Assembly (NCBI RefSeq): GCF_025766255.1
Contig: NW_026516734.1
Location: 178,327 to 242,326 of the forward strand
From: Zychaea mexicana
Lineage: Eukaryota > Mucoromycota > Mucoromycetes > Mucorales > Lichtheimiaceae
Direction: 5' to 3'
DNA: 64,000 nucleotides
The translations under genes were made by a program, and so were the position numbers. Below, piece after piece: positions 39,531 to 50,833 of this stretch. The notes under the pieces are model-generated. The model was not told the origin of the DNA. It was given only the letters and a program-made list of their open reading frames with translations, and did no database searches. Positions within the stretch are counted from its first letter, which is position 1. Every line of letters starts with the position of its first letter.

Positions 39531-40409
39531 ATGGTTCCTGCTTCTTTCTCCCCACCAAGCATTCCTTACCAAGAACAAGACCTTGAGCACCATCCTCTCC
39601 ATCTTGAACGATCCTTTGTCAACGGAAGCAGCTACGAGCCTATGACGATGGACGCGCAGCAGGAGGATCAGCACCTCCACAATCAACATCCGTTCCAGCA
39701 GTACTCGCAACAACAGCAAGAGTACAGCCTTCTGCCCTGGGCTGTTCAGGAGTCTTCTTGGTTTTCGCCTTCTTCTTGGCAGGGAGATTCGCCTCAGCTG
39801 GGCTATCCGGATGTCGACATGCATCCGCCACCGCTGACGGCAGATAGCAGCTACTGCGCTTACAGCGATGCATCGTTGACGACAGCATCCGAAGAACAGT
39901 TCCCGATGACCGACTATTTCACCTATCGGCGCGACAGCAGTAGCAGCAGCAGTAGCAGTAGCAGCAGTAGCAGTAGCAGTAGCGCTTGTAGCAGTAGCGC
40001 TTGTAGCAGTACGAGCAGCATCAGCAGTGTCCATTACAACAGCAACATCTATGAGGAGGAGGAGGAGGAGGAGGAGGAGGCCACCCAAGGATACGCTGAA
40101 ACACCTGTCGAAAAGAAAAAGACCTGTTCGAAAAGACGCGCGTATCCACGCCGACACTCGACGACGACGACGACAGGATGTGGACGACCGCATCAATGTG
40201 GGGTTTGCACCCGCACCTTTGCACGGCGCCACGACCTCGAACGACACACTCGCGTGCATACTGGCATCAAACCCTACGTCTGTCCTTGCTGTCTAAAAGC
40301 ATTTCCACGATCCGATGCGCGCGGACGACACTTCCGGAACGAGCCCAGATGCCACACAGGCCCTCAGGTGCTGGCGTTCATCAGAAAAAGCATCCGGAGT
40401 ACCATTTAG
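39531..40409 (+). CDS. Zinc-finger transcription factor with two fingers
   Basis: Single-exon gene of 292 residues. The N-terminal half is Gln/His/Ser-rich; a pure Ser run of about 16 and a second Ser/Cys run (about 135-165) are followed by a nine-Glu run and a basic block KKKTCSKRRAYPRRH. Finger 1 (~222-244) is canonical C2H2: CGVCTRTFARRHDLERHTRVH. Finger 2 starts CPCCLKAFPRSDARGRH but ends in Cys (NEPRC) instead of His, so it is C2HC. The TGIKPY linker between them is typical of DNA-binding arrays. The layout resembles Crz1-type and other short two-finger fungal regulators; the target is unknown. A long antisense open frame over the same region is a shadow of the repeats. The ATG follows the CA/CT-rich leader. 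Confidence 0.85.
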   Translation: MVPASFSPPSIPYQEQDLEHHPLHLERSFVNGSSYEPMTMDAQQEDQHLHNQHPFQQYSQQQQEYSLLPWAVQESSWFSPSSWQGDSPQLGYPDVDMHPPPLTADSSYCAYSDASLTTASEEQFPMTDYFTYRRDSSSSSSSSSSSSSSSSACSSSACSSTSSISSVHYNSNIYEEEEEEEEEATQGYAETPVEKKKTCSKRRAYPRRHSTTTTTGCGRPHQCGVCTRTFARRHDLERHTRVHTGIKPYVCPCCLKAFPRSDARGRHFRNEPRCHTGPQVLAFIRKSIRSTI

Positions 40410-41528
40410 CCCGGCATCCAATTCTCTCGTTTGATCATTGTTCTTCTTTTCATTTTCCCCGTTCGTAAATACCCCCCCATCCGTCCATACCATCATGCTT
40501 CTTCATTTCCGCCATGTCATAACGCACCTGTTACTACAACAACTACTACAACTACTACAACTACTACTACTTTACGACGACGTCGATTTCTCATCCACTC
40601 TCGTTCTCATTTGCTGTGTGCCACGGAGGAATCAAGAAAAAAGGAAAGCCACCGTATCTATTTTTCTTCTAATTAATCGCACTACGCCCTCTCTCTCTCT
40701 CTCTCTTTCATTTTGTTCACCATGCAAGTTTCTTTATTCTCGGTAATCCCGATTTGCCCCCTTTTCAAGATATGCTAATTTCACTATGGCAGCTGTATAT
40801 GACCTCAATTTTAATATAAGTTCATTCTCATTCCTATTTTACTTGCTGATGGGAAATCCCTCCCCCCGGGGGGGGGGGGTGTGCGTGCATGCTTTCTACA
40901 GACAAGCAGTACAGGGAAAGGGAGAGAGAGAGAGAGAGAGAGAGAGGATATGTAGGGTTTGCTGGGCGGGCGTTGTTCCAGTTAACCGGGGCCATCATGT
41001 ATGTAGATCGATAGCACATTTGAACCTGCATGCACGTGCGCGCCTTTCTGTGATGGGGACGTTGGGAAACAGAGTTCCGTCGTTCTTCTAGAAGCGTTAT
41101 GACAATAGCTGGTGTTTGTCTCACCAGCTCAATCAATATACGCTCTAAACTGTCAAACAAAAAAGCAGTGTGGGTATGACAAGCCCTTATACATGTACAC
41201 ATTCTCTCTCTCTCTCTCTCTGTCTCTCTGTCTTTCTGCTCTTTCTCGCCTATCATAGTCGGCCCCCACGGTTTTCAAAGAAAGAGGGAAGAATTGGCTC
41301 TTGAGCTGCATCCTGCTGTCATCGTCGTCACATGCTGCTGAACCTCTCTGTATCCACACTCTCCCCTGCTCAAACAGGCTCCCTTCCCGCATCGCGATAC
41401 ACACCCTTTTTTTTTTTTTCTCAGAAACAGAAAAAGATGGATCTGCGACATACAGCACAGCAACGGGCTTCGCGTGGGAGGGCTGCAAGGCAATCAACCG
41501 AACATTCGGACCTTACAAGTCGTGGGCA

Positions 41529-41568
<40 letters not shown>

Positions 41569-43737
41569 GTACGCCACATCTGCAGAAGAGTTTCTCGATT
41601 TGGGGAACCACTGGCTTCGGTGCAAAATTCCTCACAGTTTCTTAACAAGACGACAAAAGAGCATCTACATCATACTGGACAAAAACTGTGACGAAACGGT
41701 CGCATCTTTGTTGTTGGCATGTACTACCGTCAGCATACACACACACACACAAAACCACGCGTCCGGAATGTTTCTTTCTTCCTTCTTCCATCGGTCAAAA
41801 AACACAGCTGACAGGCACGAAAAAAAGAAAAAAAAAAAAAGACATACAGCAGTTAGTCATTCTAGTAAGTGAGACTCCGCTTCTACTTGTACTTCTTCCA
41901 CACCCCTTGTTCTTTTTGACGCGCCCTGATGCTTTGTTGCACAGCAAGCTAGGATCACGAGTAGTAGCGTAGATGGTTGCCTTGTTTGGATTCCATTGTA
42001 AAAATTTTATACAGCCAAGCGCGTTCCTTTCTTTGCACCCCCTCCCCGCTCCCTCATGAAACACTTGATCGGAATACTCCGTTTAGAGCCGAATACTTGT
42101 TCGGACAAACATTAAATGCTTATTTCAGGAGTATAGAAAAAAGAGAATACAAAGAGCAGCGAACAAAGGGTAAGCTCACTGTCACCAGCTGTTTTGTGTA
42201 CAACCCCTTCTTGTGCGTTGGAAAAAGGGCGGGGGGGGAGGAGGAAGAGAAAAGGGGACGCTGAGGTTGGCGTGAAGTGAAGGGGAGGGGGGGGGGAAAC
42301 TGAGCGCTCTGCAGTAGTGTTGTTGCGGTAATGAAAATTGAGGCTTTGACGTTTTGCTTTGTTCCAAAAAAAGTGAATGCCAGCTCGCCGCTCGATACGA
42401 ACCATCCCTGTTGCTCGATTCGCTTGCCTATTTTAGGCTTGCCAGACATATTTTGCATGTTATGTGTGCGCGTGTGTATGTGTACCTCAGTCATCACCTG
42501 AGCGAAAAAGAAGATTCAAATAAAACACTGTCATGGCGACGGTAACTATGGCAATTGAACGCTTGTTGCGTCTTCTTCTCCACATGTTTGCGTGCGTTGC
42601 TCCTTAACACACACACACACACGCAAGCACGCCCAAAAATTGGGAGGCGCTCAGCCTGCTGTTGCAGCCGTTTCCGAGGTAGCACAGCAAGGAGGCCCGT
42701 GCGCGCGCGCGCGAAAGATTACTTGGAGAGTGAGAAAAAAAAAAAAAAAGAAAACGGAAGCGCGCGACAGGGAGAATAAGTAGATGGAAGGAGAGAGGGA
42801 GTCTATGCCTAACAGACGATAAGAGGAGGAGGAGGGGGAGGAGGGGATCAGCAGTGTGCAGCAGCAAGTCAAAGGTGTATGATAGTGTAGTGTGTAGTGT
42901 GTAGTGTATGCTGAATGATATCGAATCAGCCCGAGTCATATGCAGAATGTGAAGCACACCTCACCTAATGAATGTATGTTCTTCGCATGCTTCTCAAATT
43001 CGCATTGTACACACAGGTGTATTGATTATCATTTTCCCGACAAAAAGGGTAAAAAGCCATACTGTACGGTGCATTCACTACAACTCCCGCCCCACCCCCC
43101 CCCTCGCCTCCAGAAAGCCTGATCTCTTTTTGTCTGTTGAATGATGATTGCCTTGCATAACATGTCCAGTAACGAGATAGTATCCTCAATAAAACAGGGC
43201 CATGTGGCTCCTGGGTTTACTCAACACAGCACGTTCACAGCGCTTGATCTGAGAATGCTTTCGAATTTGTGTACCGAGTGTTCTAGTGCTGACGCCATTC
43301 AAATGCGGTGTAGCACTTTAGCTTTTTGCAAAACGTGTGTGTTGTGTACCCACAGCATCTGTTTCTCTCGTTTTTTATGAATTCTTCTACACAATGCTGC
43401 ACCCGACAATTAATTCTGTCGACGATTGTTTGTCACGGATATGCGGTTAAAAGATAAACAATAATAAAAAAAGATTACCCAGTAAGTCGGAGTTAAGCGC
43501 GTTTACGCGCATCCAACCCTCTTTTCACTACTATTACCTCCTTAATTTGACCGTGTTGTACAATTATGCATTTGTGTATATATACATTTTACTAATGCGC
43601 CGCCATCTTGCCCCCTTTCCTGTGCTCTCCTTGATACAGATTGCTTCTGCTTCGTTCTCCAAAAGATAAATGAGGAAACGAAATGTAGGGAAATGTATAT
43701 TACTATAATTGTATATTCTTCCTAAATCATCCACAAA
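40410..43737. repeat. 3.3-kb simple-sequence-rich intergenic region
   Basis: No gene is supported. The region is dense in microsatellites and homopolymers: (CTA)n at ~40530-40570, (CT)n 40689-40707, C/G run 40860-40879, (GA)n 40921-40947, (TC)n 41202-41222, T(12) ~41407, (GA)n 41532-41563, (CA)n ~41738-41750, A-rich 41820-41840, G runs 42231-42237 and 42286-42296, (CA)n 42606-42622, (GC)n 42700-42712 and A(15) ~42733. Open frames on both strands here are translations of these repeats. Confidence 0.8.
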
Positions 43738-46700
43738 TCACTCTGGCTGTTGTTGCTCAGCCAAAGGCTGCTGCTGCTGCTGCTGTCTCCTTGAAATTTT
43801 ATAGATCCGCATGCACAGGGTCCCGGTCAATACTTGGATGCACCAATGAAAAAGGCAGGTCCATGCCATTTGATACAGGTATTTGGGTGAAAATACTGTC
43901 CAGATAAACAAATGCTCCCGAAGTAGCGTGACAGCCACCGACAGAATTGCCAGAAAAGCGCCAAACATTGCGGATTGTGTCGTAACATATTCCCACCATC
44001 CATCGTGTCCTTCAGCGACAAGGATCCATCCAGCCATGCACCACCAGATACTCGTTGCCCAGTTGGAGCAGAACGTCAGCGCACCGATCAACACAGTGTC
44101 ATAGCCAGTGACCCCAATGTAGGCATTGCTCAGATCAACAGCCGCTATTGAGTTTGAGCGTCCACTCATAAAGAACGCGGCCTGCGTCAAGCACAGCATG
44201 ATCACTGCCACGATGCGTGTTCCTCCGCGGTATTCAATTTCCGATTGCAAAGGCAGTGCGTCGTGCCAAATGCGCAGGAGATACAGCTGCACCGCGTAGA
44301 TGATAAACAAAGGAGCATTGTGGGTACGTGAAAAAAGAATCAGCATTGGAGTGATCATGCATAATAAAACATCCAAAAAATGCTTTGCGTGCCGTGGTTG
44401 CTGCTCCCCGTGCTCGTGATCTTTTTGGTAAAGTTCACTTGTCAATTTTTTTCTGACCTGCACACAAGCGTCACTTTTGTTTTTTGTACTTGCCTTGAAT
44501 ATCCAAAACGCTGGCTCGTTTAATCACATACACAAGTGCTGTCAGCACGAACAAGCCAGAGCTGCAGTAATTGTATATCAGTTTGCCGAGTGCTACTTGG
44601 TCCAAGTGGTTGGTAAATTCGAGCTTGACAAGCAATCCTTTGTACATTGCGTGAAGGCCAGCACCGTCGTCTTGACTTTGAGAAGGCTCTGATCGGACCT
44701 TGTATAAGAATATCAATGCGCATGTCAGTGCCAAGATCATGACCAGCACGATCTTGCAAAAAGCTATAATGTAGCTTGCGCCCGAGGACGAGGGTGCTAC
44801 TTCGAGCGGCCGGTCTTTGCTTCGCCACACTGCGTATACGAGCCAGATCCATGGAACGGCAAGAGACAATGCAAGCATATGCCATTTCATGTTTTCGGAC
44901 ATCAATGATCTGATAGTATCGTTCCAATCCATAGTGATACGGACCAAGATAAGCTGTGTTATGCATACAACGGACAACCACGTTTGTTGCACCACGTTCT
45001 TGTTTGGTATCGTAAAGCTAAAGGAACCACGAGCGACAGGGGATCAGAAATAGTTGGGGAAAAAAAAAAAAAAAGAGCCAAAACCATGACAACTGCAAAA
45101 TCAAGGCGGGGACATTACCATTGCAAAGCCAGTAGCAAGAATAGCGAGGATGTGAAGTAGTACCATACCGAATGTTCTTCTTCGATGAAACTACTCGCAA
45201 ACATGCTAATACCGTAAGCAATCAGCATTCCAGATGCAAAGACCTTGGTTTGTGACCATAGCAAAGACATTCGTTCGGTCAAGATAATGGCACGATATGC
45301 AAACACTGCGGCGCTGATAAACATCAAGCAAGTTCCTATAGCCATATCTGCTAGCTTATAGTCACTTGCTGTACTTGCAAGCTGCGATTGTGCCTCGATG
45401 ATAAACTAACAAATGAACATTAGCTATGCCCCAGAGCAGTGCATCCCGATCCGTGTCGTCTCTTTTTTTTTTTTTTTTTGTTACCTCTGAATAAGCTTCA
45501 GCAGCAGCTTTGGCGACGGCTATGTCCAGCGAAGACAAGAACCTGCGGTGCTGATCGACAGCACGGCTGTAAACGTGTCCAATGGGGTTGGTAGTGTCCG
45601 ATGGAGGTTGAGCTGGACTGTGCAAGGAGTGTGTCAAGTCTGGCACCATGCGCTCGAGCAGTTGGCCCAACTGAAAAGCATTCAATTGCAATGCCCTCAG
45701 TAACTGCACAGGAGGACCGGACTTTCTCTGGAGCAACTCTGGGATGATCTTTCCAAGACTGTTCTTGGGAATGGGAAAGGAAAACAGGGCTGCAAGGGTA
45801 GGTACCACGTCTATCTGGTCAATCACTGGAAAGCCGAACGCCCGGGCAGTGTGCTCCTCGCTCAGTAGGACCTTTGTGTGTCTCATGCTGGGACGTGACT
45901 CGAATCGAGGGCTCATGAACACTAAAGCCTAAAACAGTTCAAATTTAAGTATCTTTTTGTTTATACGGATTGACCTCCGTCTCCACCGTAAATAGACGAG
46001 TCTAACTCACTGCAGACGTTTCGCCGACAGATGATCCACCGTGATTCCCTGCCTATCAATTCATGGGTTGGTAAACAAAGCACTTGCACAGACAGGAAAA
46101 GTTTATTAAATCATTTCCCCCTTACCTCATTCATCCCATGATCACCACAAAGAATAATTAATGTACCCTTTGCATCAGCATCCTGCTTCACGCGTTCTGC
46201 ATCTTGCTGTGCCACTATCCCATAGATCTGTTCAACTGCTTGATCCATTTCTCGTTGCTTGGGCTGCATCAATGGACTATAGGGCCCACCAAGATGACCA
46301 ACGTGATCCAGGCCGAGATAATGCAAAATAATGGCGTCCCAATCCTGCTCTGTAAAGGTCGGTCCAATGTGCCGTGTTACGTTCAAGTCGACCTCGACCG
46401 TGTCCGACACATAAAAGGACGTCGTCCCGTCTTGTTTGGCAAACGTGTTGGGGAACAGCCGGATCCACGTGTCGTCTCCAAAAAAATGGATGGTCCGATT
46501 ACTTGTTTGTTGAAACTGCTGGACCCAGTTGTCGTGGTGTTGCAAGGACGAACTCGTATCGGACTCTGCGATATTAAGGATAGCATCTAAAAAACTAGGC
46601 ACCGTTCCTGGGAGCATTGGGGTTGGAGATGTGGGACAAAGGGGGGGGGGGGGCCAGTAGTAAATCATGCATTGTTAGTTGAAGCACAATTTAAGCATAT

Positions 46701-47317
46701 GTTGTGGAACTATCTCTCCCCCTTCTTTCTTTCTGCGTTACCTGTTGTCAATGCTTTGATTCGAGGCATAGTAACCGTTGGAGCCGTTGCTCGCGCCGTA
46801 TACGGGAACGCCTGTCCCAATTCGATTTGGCTGTGCCATTGTATCACCAAATACCATCAGTGGCTTCATTCAACGCACAAAAAGAACTCTTTTCTTTACC
46901 TCTTGACAAAATCAAAGCGAGAATCAGGTCCAAGTACAAAGTCACTATAGAAACAGCGTATCAAGATAAGAATACCGTTTACATGCGCTTGCACACGGCC
47001 TGAGCAAACAATAGAAACTGCTTGCAGCTAGTATCGGGATAGCAGCTGGTTTTTTTTTTCTAATAATATTACACAACATACTTGCGAAGTGCATCGACAA
47101 CAATGAATACGAGTCGGTCAAATTCCGGTTCTAAAAGTGCAGGCTGTGTTTCACTGTTTGCATCAGGCCATGGGGGTGCTGAAGAAGTGACATTGGCAAA
47201 TCCAGAGAGGTACACTTTATACGGGAAAAAGCCACGCGCAAAGAGTGCCAAGCCAACAATCTGGATGATGGCCAAAAGGCAAATGAGATTGGACGGCTGC
47301 TGCACCTGCCACAGCAT
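43738..47317 (-). CDS. las21: GPI ethanolamine phosphate transferase 2 (LAS21/GPI7, PIG-G)
   Basis: Minus-strand gene with nine exons: 47317-47082, 46944-46900, 46830-46742, 46607-46126, 46052-46011, 45928-45485, 45405-45119, 45018 to about 44514, and about 44461-43738; roughly 940-950 residues. After an N-terminal membrane anchor, the lumenal alkaline-phosphatase-like domain begins FDRLVFIVVDALRNDFVLG. It continues with APTVTMPRIKALTTGTVPSF, LDAILNIAESDTSS, HYLGLDHVGHLGGPYSPLMQ, PKQREMD and CGDHGMNEAGNHGGSSVGET, the metal-binding motifs. The TVPSFLD...NIAESD block points to LAS21 rather than GPI13 or MCD4. The C-terminal half has about ten membrane helices. It adds ethanolamine phosphate to the second mannose of GPI anchors in the ER. 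The last splice donor is uncertain: GTTTTG at 44514 keeps phase, while a GCAAGT nearby does not. Confidence 0.9.
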
Positions 47318-47512
47318 AGATCGGAAGAAAAAAAAGTAGATTGCGAAAGGAGCTTCAAACTATTTTTCTTTTCCCAGGTTGCTCTTTTGACGTTCGTCAC
47401 TTGGTTCTCGCAGAAGCAAAAAAAAACAAGCGCAGCAAAAGAAGAAATAAAACAAAAAAAGACGGCCGCTCTTTTCCTCTTGTGCTCTTTTTTTTCTACC
47501 AGCTCTCAAACC
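47318..47512. promoter_or_regulatory. Divergent promoter, las21 and snurportin genes
   Basis: Only 195 bp separate the two start codons. The plus-strand side is rich in A and CT (leader ending ctctcaaaccATG). Confidence 0.6.
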
Positions 47513-49196
47513 ATGAGCGATTCTACGAAAAGCAGTTCTGAAGTGAACACAACCCATAATTTCGTCTTCCAACATCCAGATCACCAATGGAAACCTAATT
47601 TCGATAAAGTCACGAGCCAACAAGAACCAGACACGAATTCGGACCAGCCCAGTATCGATTCCAACCAGCAAGACACATTTATAGATTCCTCGGGTGTAGG
47701 CAAACTCAACGTGGACTGGGATGACCTTGCGTCACAGTTCGAGCAAAACGTCAGCATGACACCTGCGGAACAGCAGCAGACGCGTCGACAGCAGGCATTT
47801 CAGTCGTTCAAGGCGCCGCTTACCGATAGCCGTGGATCCCAAGAAGAACGACGTCGACGCGCTTTGGAGTTGCAGAAAATGGTAAAACGGGTTTCTTCTC
47901 CGAATTTTTATGCAGTTGTGTGAATTTAATAGACGTGTTTAAAAATATAGAGTCGCCAGAATACATTGAACACCAGAAGACGACGCTATTCAGAAAAAGA
48001 TGATGATGAGCAGGAAGGCGATGATGGTACTAGTAGTAGTAGTAGTAATAGTAGTGATGAGGAAGCTGACGAAGAGAACGTTGGTGCAATGGACGCGCAT
48101 TCACAAGGGCAAGAACAGCATCAGAGCATGAAGCGAGGACGTGGCTCGGACGATGAAGCGGAGCGTATGGAAGAAGAGCCAAAGATTCAAAAAAGACTTG
48201 GAACTCCACCTGTTCGAACAACGAAGAAGAAAGGCAAAAGAAAGAAGAACAAACGAAAATTAGAGCATCAAGGGTAATTGTGTACTACATGAACATGACA
48301 CGCAGTGATTACTGATATGCGTCAACCATGGATCACACACCTTTTGTAGGAATGCCGTCATGTATGGCGAGTCTATGGATGAGGTTCCCCATGATTTGCA
48401 CGAGAATTGGGTGGTCATGCCCTATCCCGTAGGCAAACGGTGCACACTGACTACAGGAAGAGGTAAGAGGGCCATATGGACATGTGGAAACGGTGTATCT
48501 AAAAAGTACTCGATGTAATTTTCTAAGACACACAATGCGGTGGCCCTGTTTGTGTTTTGTAGGAGAAACGGTTGCCCGTCGAAAAAACGGTAATTTGCTT
48601 CGACGGACGTGGACCAAGAAGAAGGCGGATACATGCTATCGCTCAATATTTCAAACACATTTCTTTTTTTTTTTTTTTGCACTAGGCTCCGTCTATAAAC
48701 GGTTTCAGTCAATGCTACCCAATGGATCAAAGGGCAAGCACGACTGGAAAACATCGAATCAATGCATACTCGACTGCGTGTATGACCCAGTGCATTGGAC
48801 ATTCTACGTGCTTGACGTAATGTGCTGGAAAGGGTATTCGGTGTATGACTGCGACACGGATTTCAGGTACGCCACTCCCTTCCCTCTTCAGACCATTTGC
48901 CCCGTTTATTTAAATTCACCCGAAATAGGCATTTTTGGTTACAAACAAAAGTGGAGAATGAAATGGATGCCCGAACCACCGACAACATGTTTTACAAGTT
49001 TAAGGCTTTACGGCCGATGCCGATGACAGAGCTCAACACCATCGCTGCTGACCCGCCAAAGTACATGGGTGAACAAGGCTATGATTTCAAGCTGGATGGA
49101 CTTTTGTTTTATCATCGTGCAACCCGTTACATAGAAGGAAGTACACCACTCGTTGTATGGGTGCCTTGCGATAACCTCCACCAGCTATCATCGTGA
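47513..49196 (+). CDS. Snurportin-1-like snRNP import adaptor
   Basis: Six exons (47513-47881, 47951-48273, 48350-48462, 48563-48589, 48686-48866, 48929-49196) give about 426 residues. The long N-terminal half is acidic and low-complexity (Ser, Glu, Asp) with Arg-rich blocks (RRQQAFQSFKA, EERRRRALELQK), where importin-beta binding is expected, and a Lys-rich stretch TTKKKGKRKKNKRKLEH. The m3G-cap-binding fold follows: VPHDLHENWVVMPYPVGKRC, NGSVYKRFQSMLPNG, ILDCVYDPVHWTFYVLDVMC, WKGYSVYDCDTDFRHFWLQT and FKLDGLLFYHRATRYIEGST, then PLVVWV. The order and the CW.G...YDC.TDFR and DGLLFYH..T.Y..GSTPLV motifs match snurportin-1, which carries capped snRNPs to the nucleus. The 27-bp exon 4 is required to keep the frame. 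T(16) abuts the exon 5 acceptor. Confidence 0.88.
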
Positions 49197-49400
49197 TTCA
49201 ATAAATAAAAAAAAAATAAAAAGCAGGGCGAAAACTTTGTCCGAGCCCTCCCGCGTGCACCACATCCAACCGCCTTTCTTCCCTTCTTTTCATTCATTTT
49301 TCTTAATTGCATATTTTTTTTCTTCAATTCATACACACATACACACACACATATTTATATATACACACTTGCATAGCACTACTACATAACTTTTTACACC

Positions 49401-49907
49401 ATGGAAACGCAATCATTATGGAGAAGAGAACACTATCTGTTCGATGTACATAACCCTGCATGGCACACCTCTGCTCAAGGAACAACTGGCATTCTGTTAC
49501 CAAACAACAATGCCAACAATTGCGCCCCACAGTACGCCTTGTTTGATCACGGACTAATATACCACCATCACTCCAACGAGAAATCTTTAAGCAACACAAA
49601 TTCAAACCACCATGACCGCCACTATGATACAAAACCTACCCCCACCGCCACCACTCCCTCCTGCTATTCCTCTTCTTCCTTTTCGAGAGAGCTCGACGTT
49701 TTTGGTAGCTCGGTGCTCTTTTGTCAACCTCGTGTAAAAACGACTTTTAATGAGGACCCATTTCGCTTGGCAGCCGCACAACGAGAAGCACAACGAGAAG
49801 CCGCCAAACGAGCATGTTCATCTTCGTCGTATTTGGTGGAGAGCGACCCCTCAAAGCGTCAAAGAACCACAACTACAACAACAACGACTCCATCAGGCTT
49901 ATCATGA
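49401..49907 (+). CDS. Hypothetical Ser/Thr/His-rich protein
   Basis: Single open frame of 168 residues with a good start context (caccATGg), after a (CA)n-rich leader and a TATA-like tatttatatata about 45 bp upstream. It starts METQSLWRREHYLFDVHNPA and is rich in Asn, His, Ser and Thr. Near the C-terminus FNEDPFRLAAAQREAQREAA forms a short helix before a Thr run. No known domain is recognised. The leader and composition resemble those of the zinc-finger gene at 39531. It could be a disordered regulatory protein or, less likely, a chance frame. Confidence 0.5.
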   Translation: METQSLWRREHYLFDVHNPAWHTSAQGTTGILLPNNNANNCAPQYALFDHGLIYHHHSNEKSLSNTNSNHHDRHYDTKPTPTATTPSCYSSSSFSRELDVFGSSVLFCQPRVKTTFNEDPFRLAAAQREAQREAAKRACSSSSYLVESDPSKRQRTTTTTTTTPSGLS

Positions 49908-50833
49908 TTACGCAAAGGTCACAAGGATAACTCTTTTCGCCATATGCACATTTAGAGAGAGAAGCATCTTTAAAGTTTTCACCACGTGTAGTAGTGATAA
50001 ACAACCAATGATGTATATATCGTTTCTTACTGCTTTTTATGTGTGTACGTGTTGTTCTTTATAGTGTATTGTCCTTGAACATGTGCTAGTTCATAATTAA
50101 ACCATCTTGTTGTTGGAGATGCTGACTTTTTATCAAGTGGATAATAAGAAAGGGGTCGCGGGAAGATTAAGGGGGGAGGGCGTGGCCTGTACCTGTTGCG
50201 ACTGGTTTCCCCCACTCTTCCCGCGCAAAGTCTATACAGTATTTAGAAGGTCAACATGCCTCGAATGGTATCACAGCATAATCACGGTTACGATATTTGG
50301 AAGATGTAGCAGATACATAATGATTTCCTGTGGCCGGACTATGGCTGGCTTCTACTGCTAGACGTTTTTGAGGTCAAGCACTTTTTACAGCTGTATCATG
50401 CAATTATCGGCAAATGCGTAAAAATATTGGTATTAAGCAGCAATTTCTCATAACAAGGGTCGATGGCACCCAAATAAGAGGAAAACTTTCTCCTACCCCC
50501 TCTCATGAGAAGTTATGATCTTTTATTTTTAATGGACAAGAAGACGTATGTTTCTTCTGCATTCTATTTCTTTTTTTTTTTTTTTTTTTGCTCGATTATC
50601 GGAACTTTGACTCATTTACTACACGTCCAATAAAATGGGTCGTTTTCTCCCGTCGATTCCCAGGTGCATTGCACTGCGCACGATCCAACCCAGCGATCGG
50701 CTCATTCCGTTGTTCCTCGGTTGTCCCACATACGGAGCAGCAATAACAATATTGATTGATCTTCTACATCGCTTACTAGTATATTAGTGATGTAAACAAT
50801 GATAACTGTAATATAAGCTGGTATCGAATACTT
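49908..50833. other. Intergenic region, no gene seen
   Basis: About 0.9 kb. A T(19) tract lies at about 50570-50589. Nothing else is supported. Confidence 0.5.

Noticed and set aside
39366..40259. 297-codon minus-strand open frame opposite the zinc-finger gene
   Set aside because: It is the antisense of Ser, Glu and Gln codon repeats; composition (Ala/Thr/Leu runs) comes from the repeats and there is no domain, while the plus strand has clear zinc fingers.
40834..42500. Several 90-140-codon open frames on both strands with RERERE or SLSLSL runs
   Set aside because: They are translations of (GA)n/(TC)n microsatellites and poly-G tracts, without starts, domains or splice context.
43738..47317. 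Gene first considered as GPI13/PIG-O
   Set aside because: The TVPSFLD, NIAESDTSS and PLMQPKQREMD motifs fit LAS21/GPI7 (PIG-G) better than GPI13.
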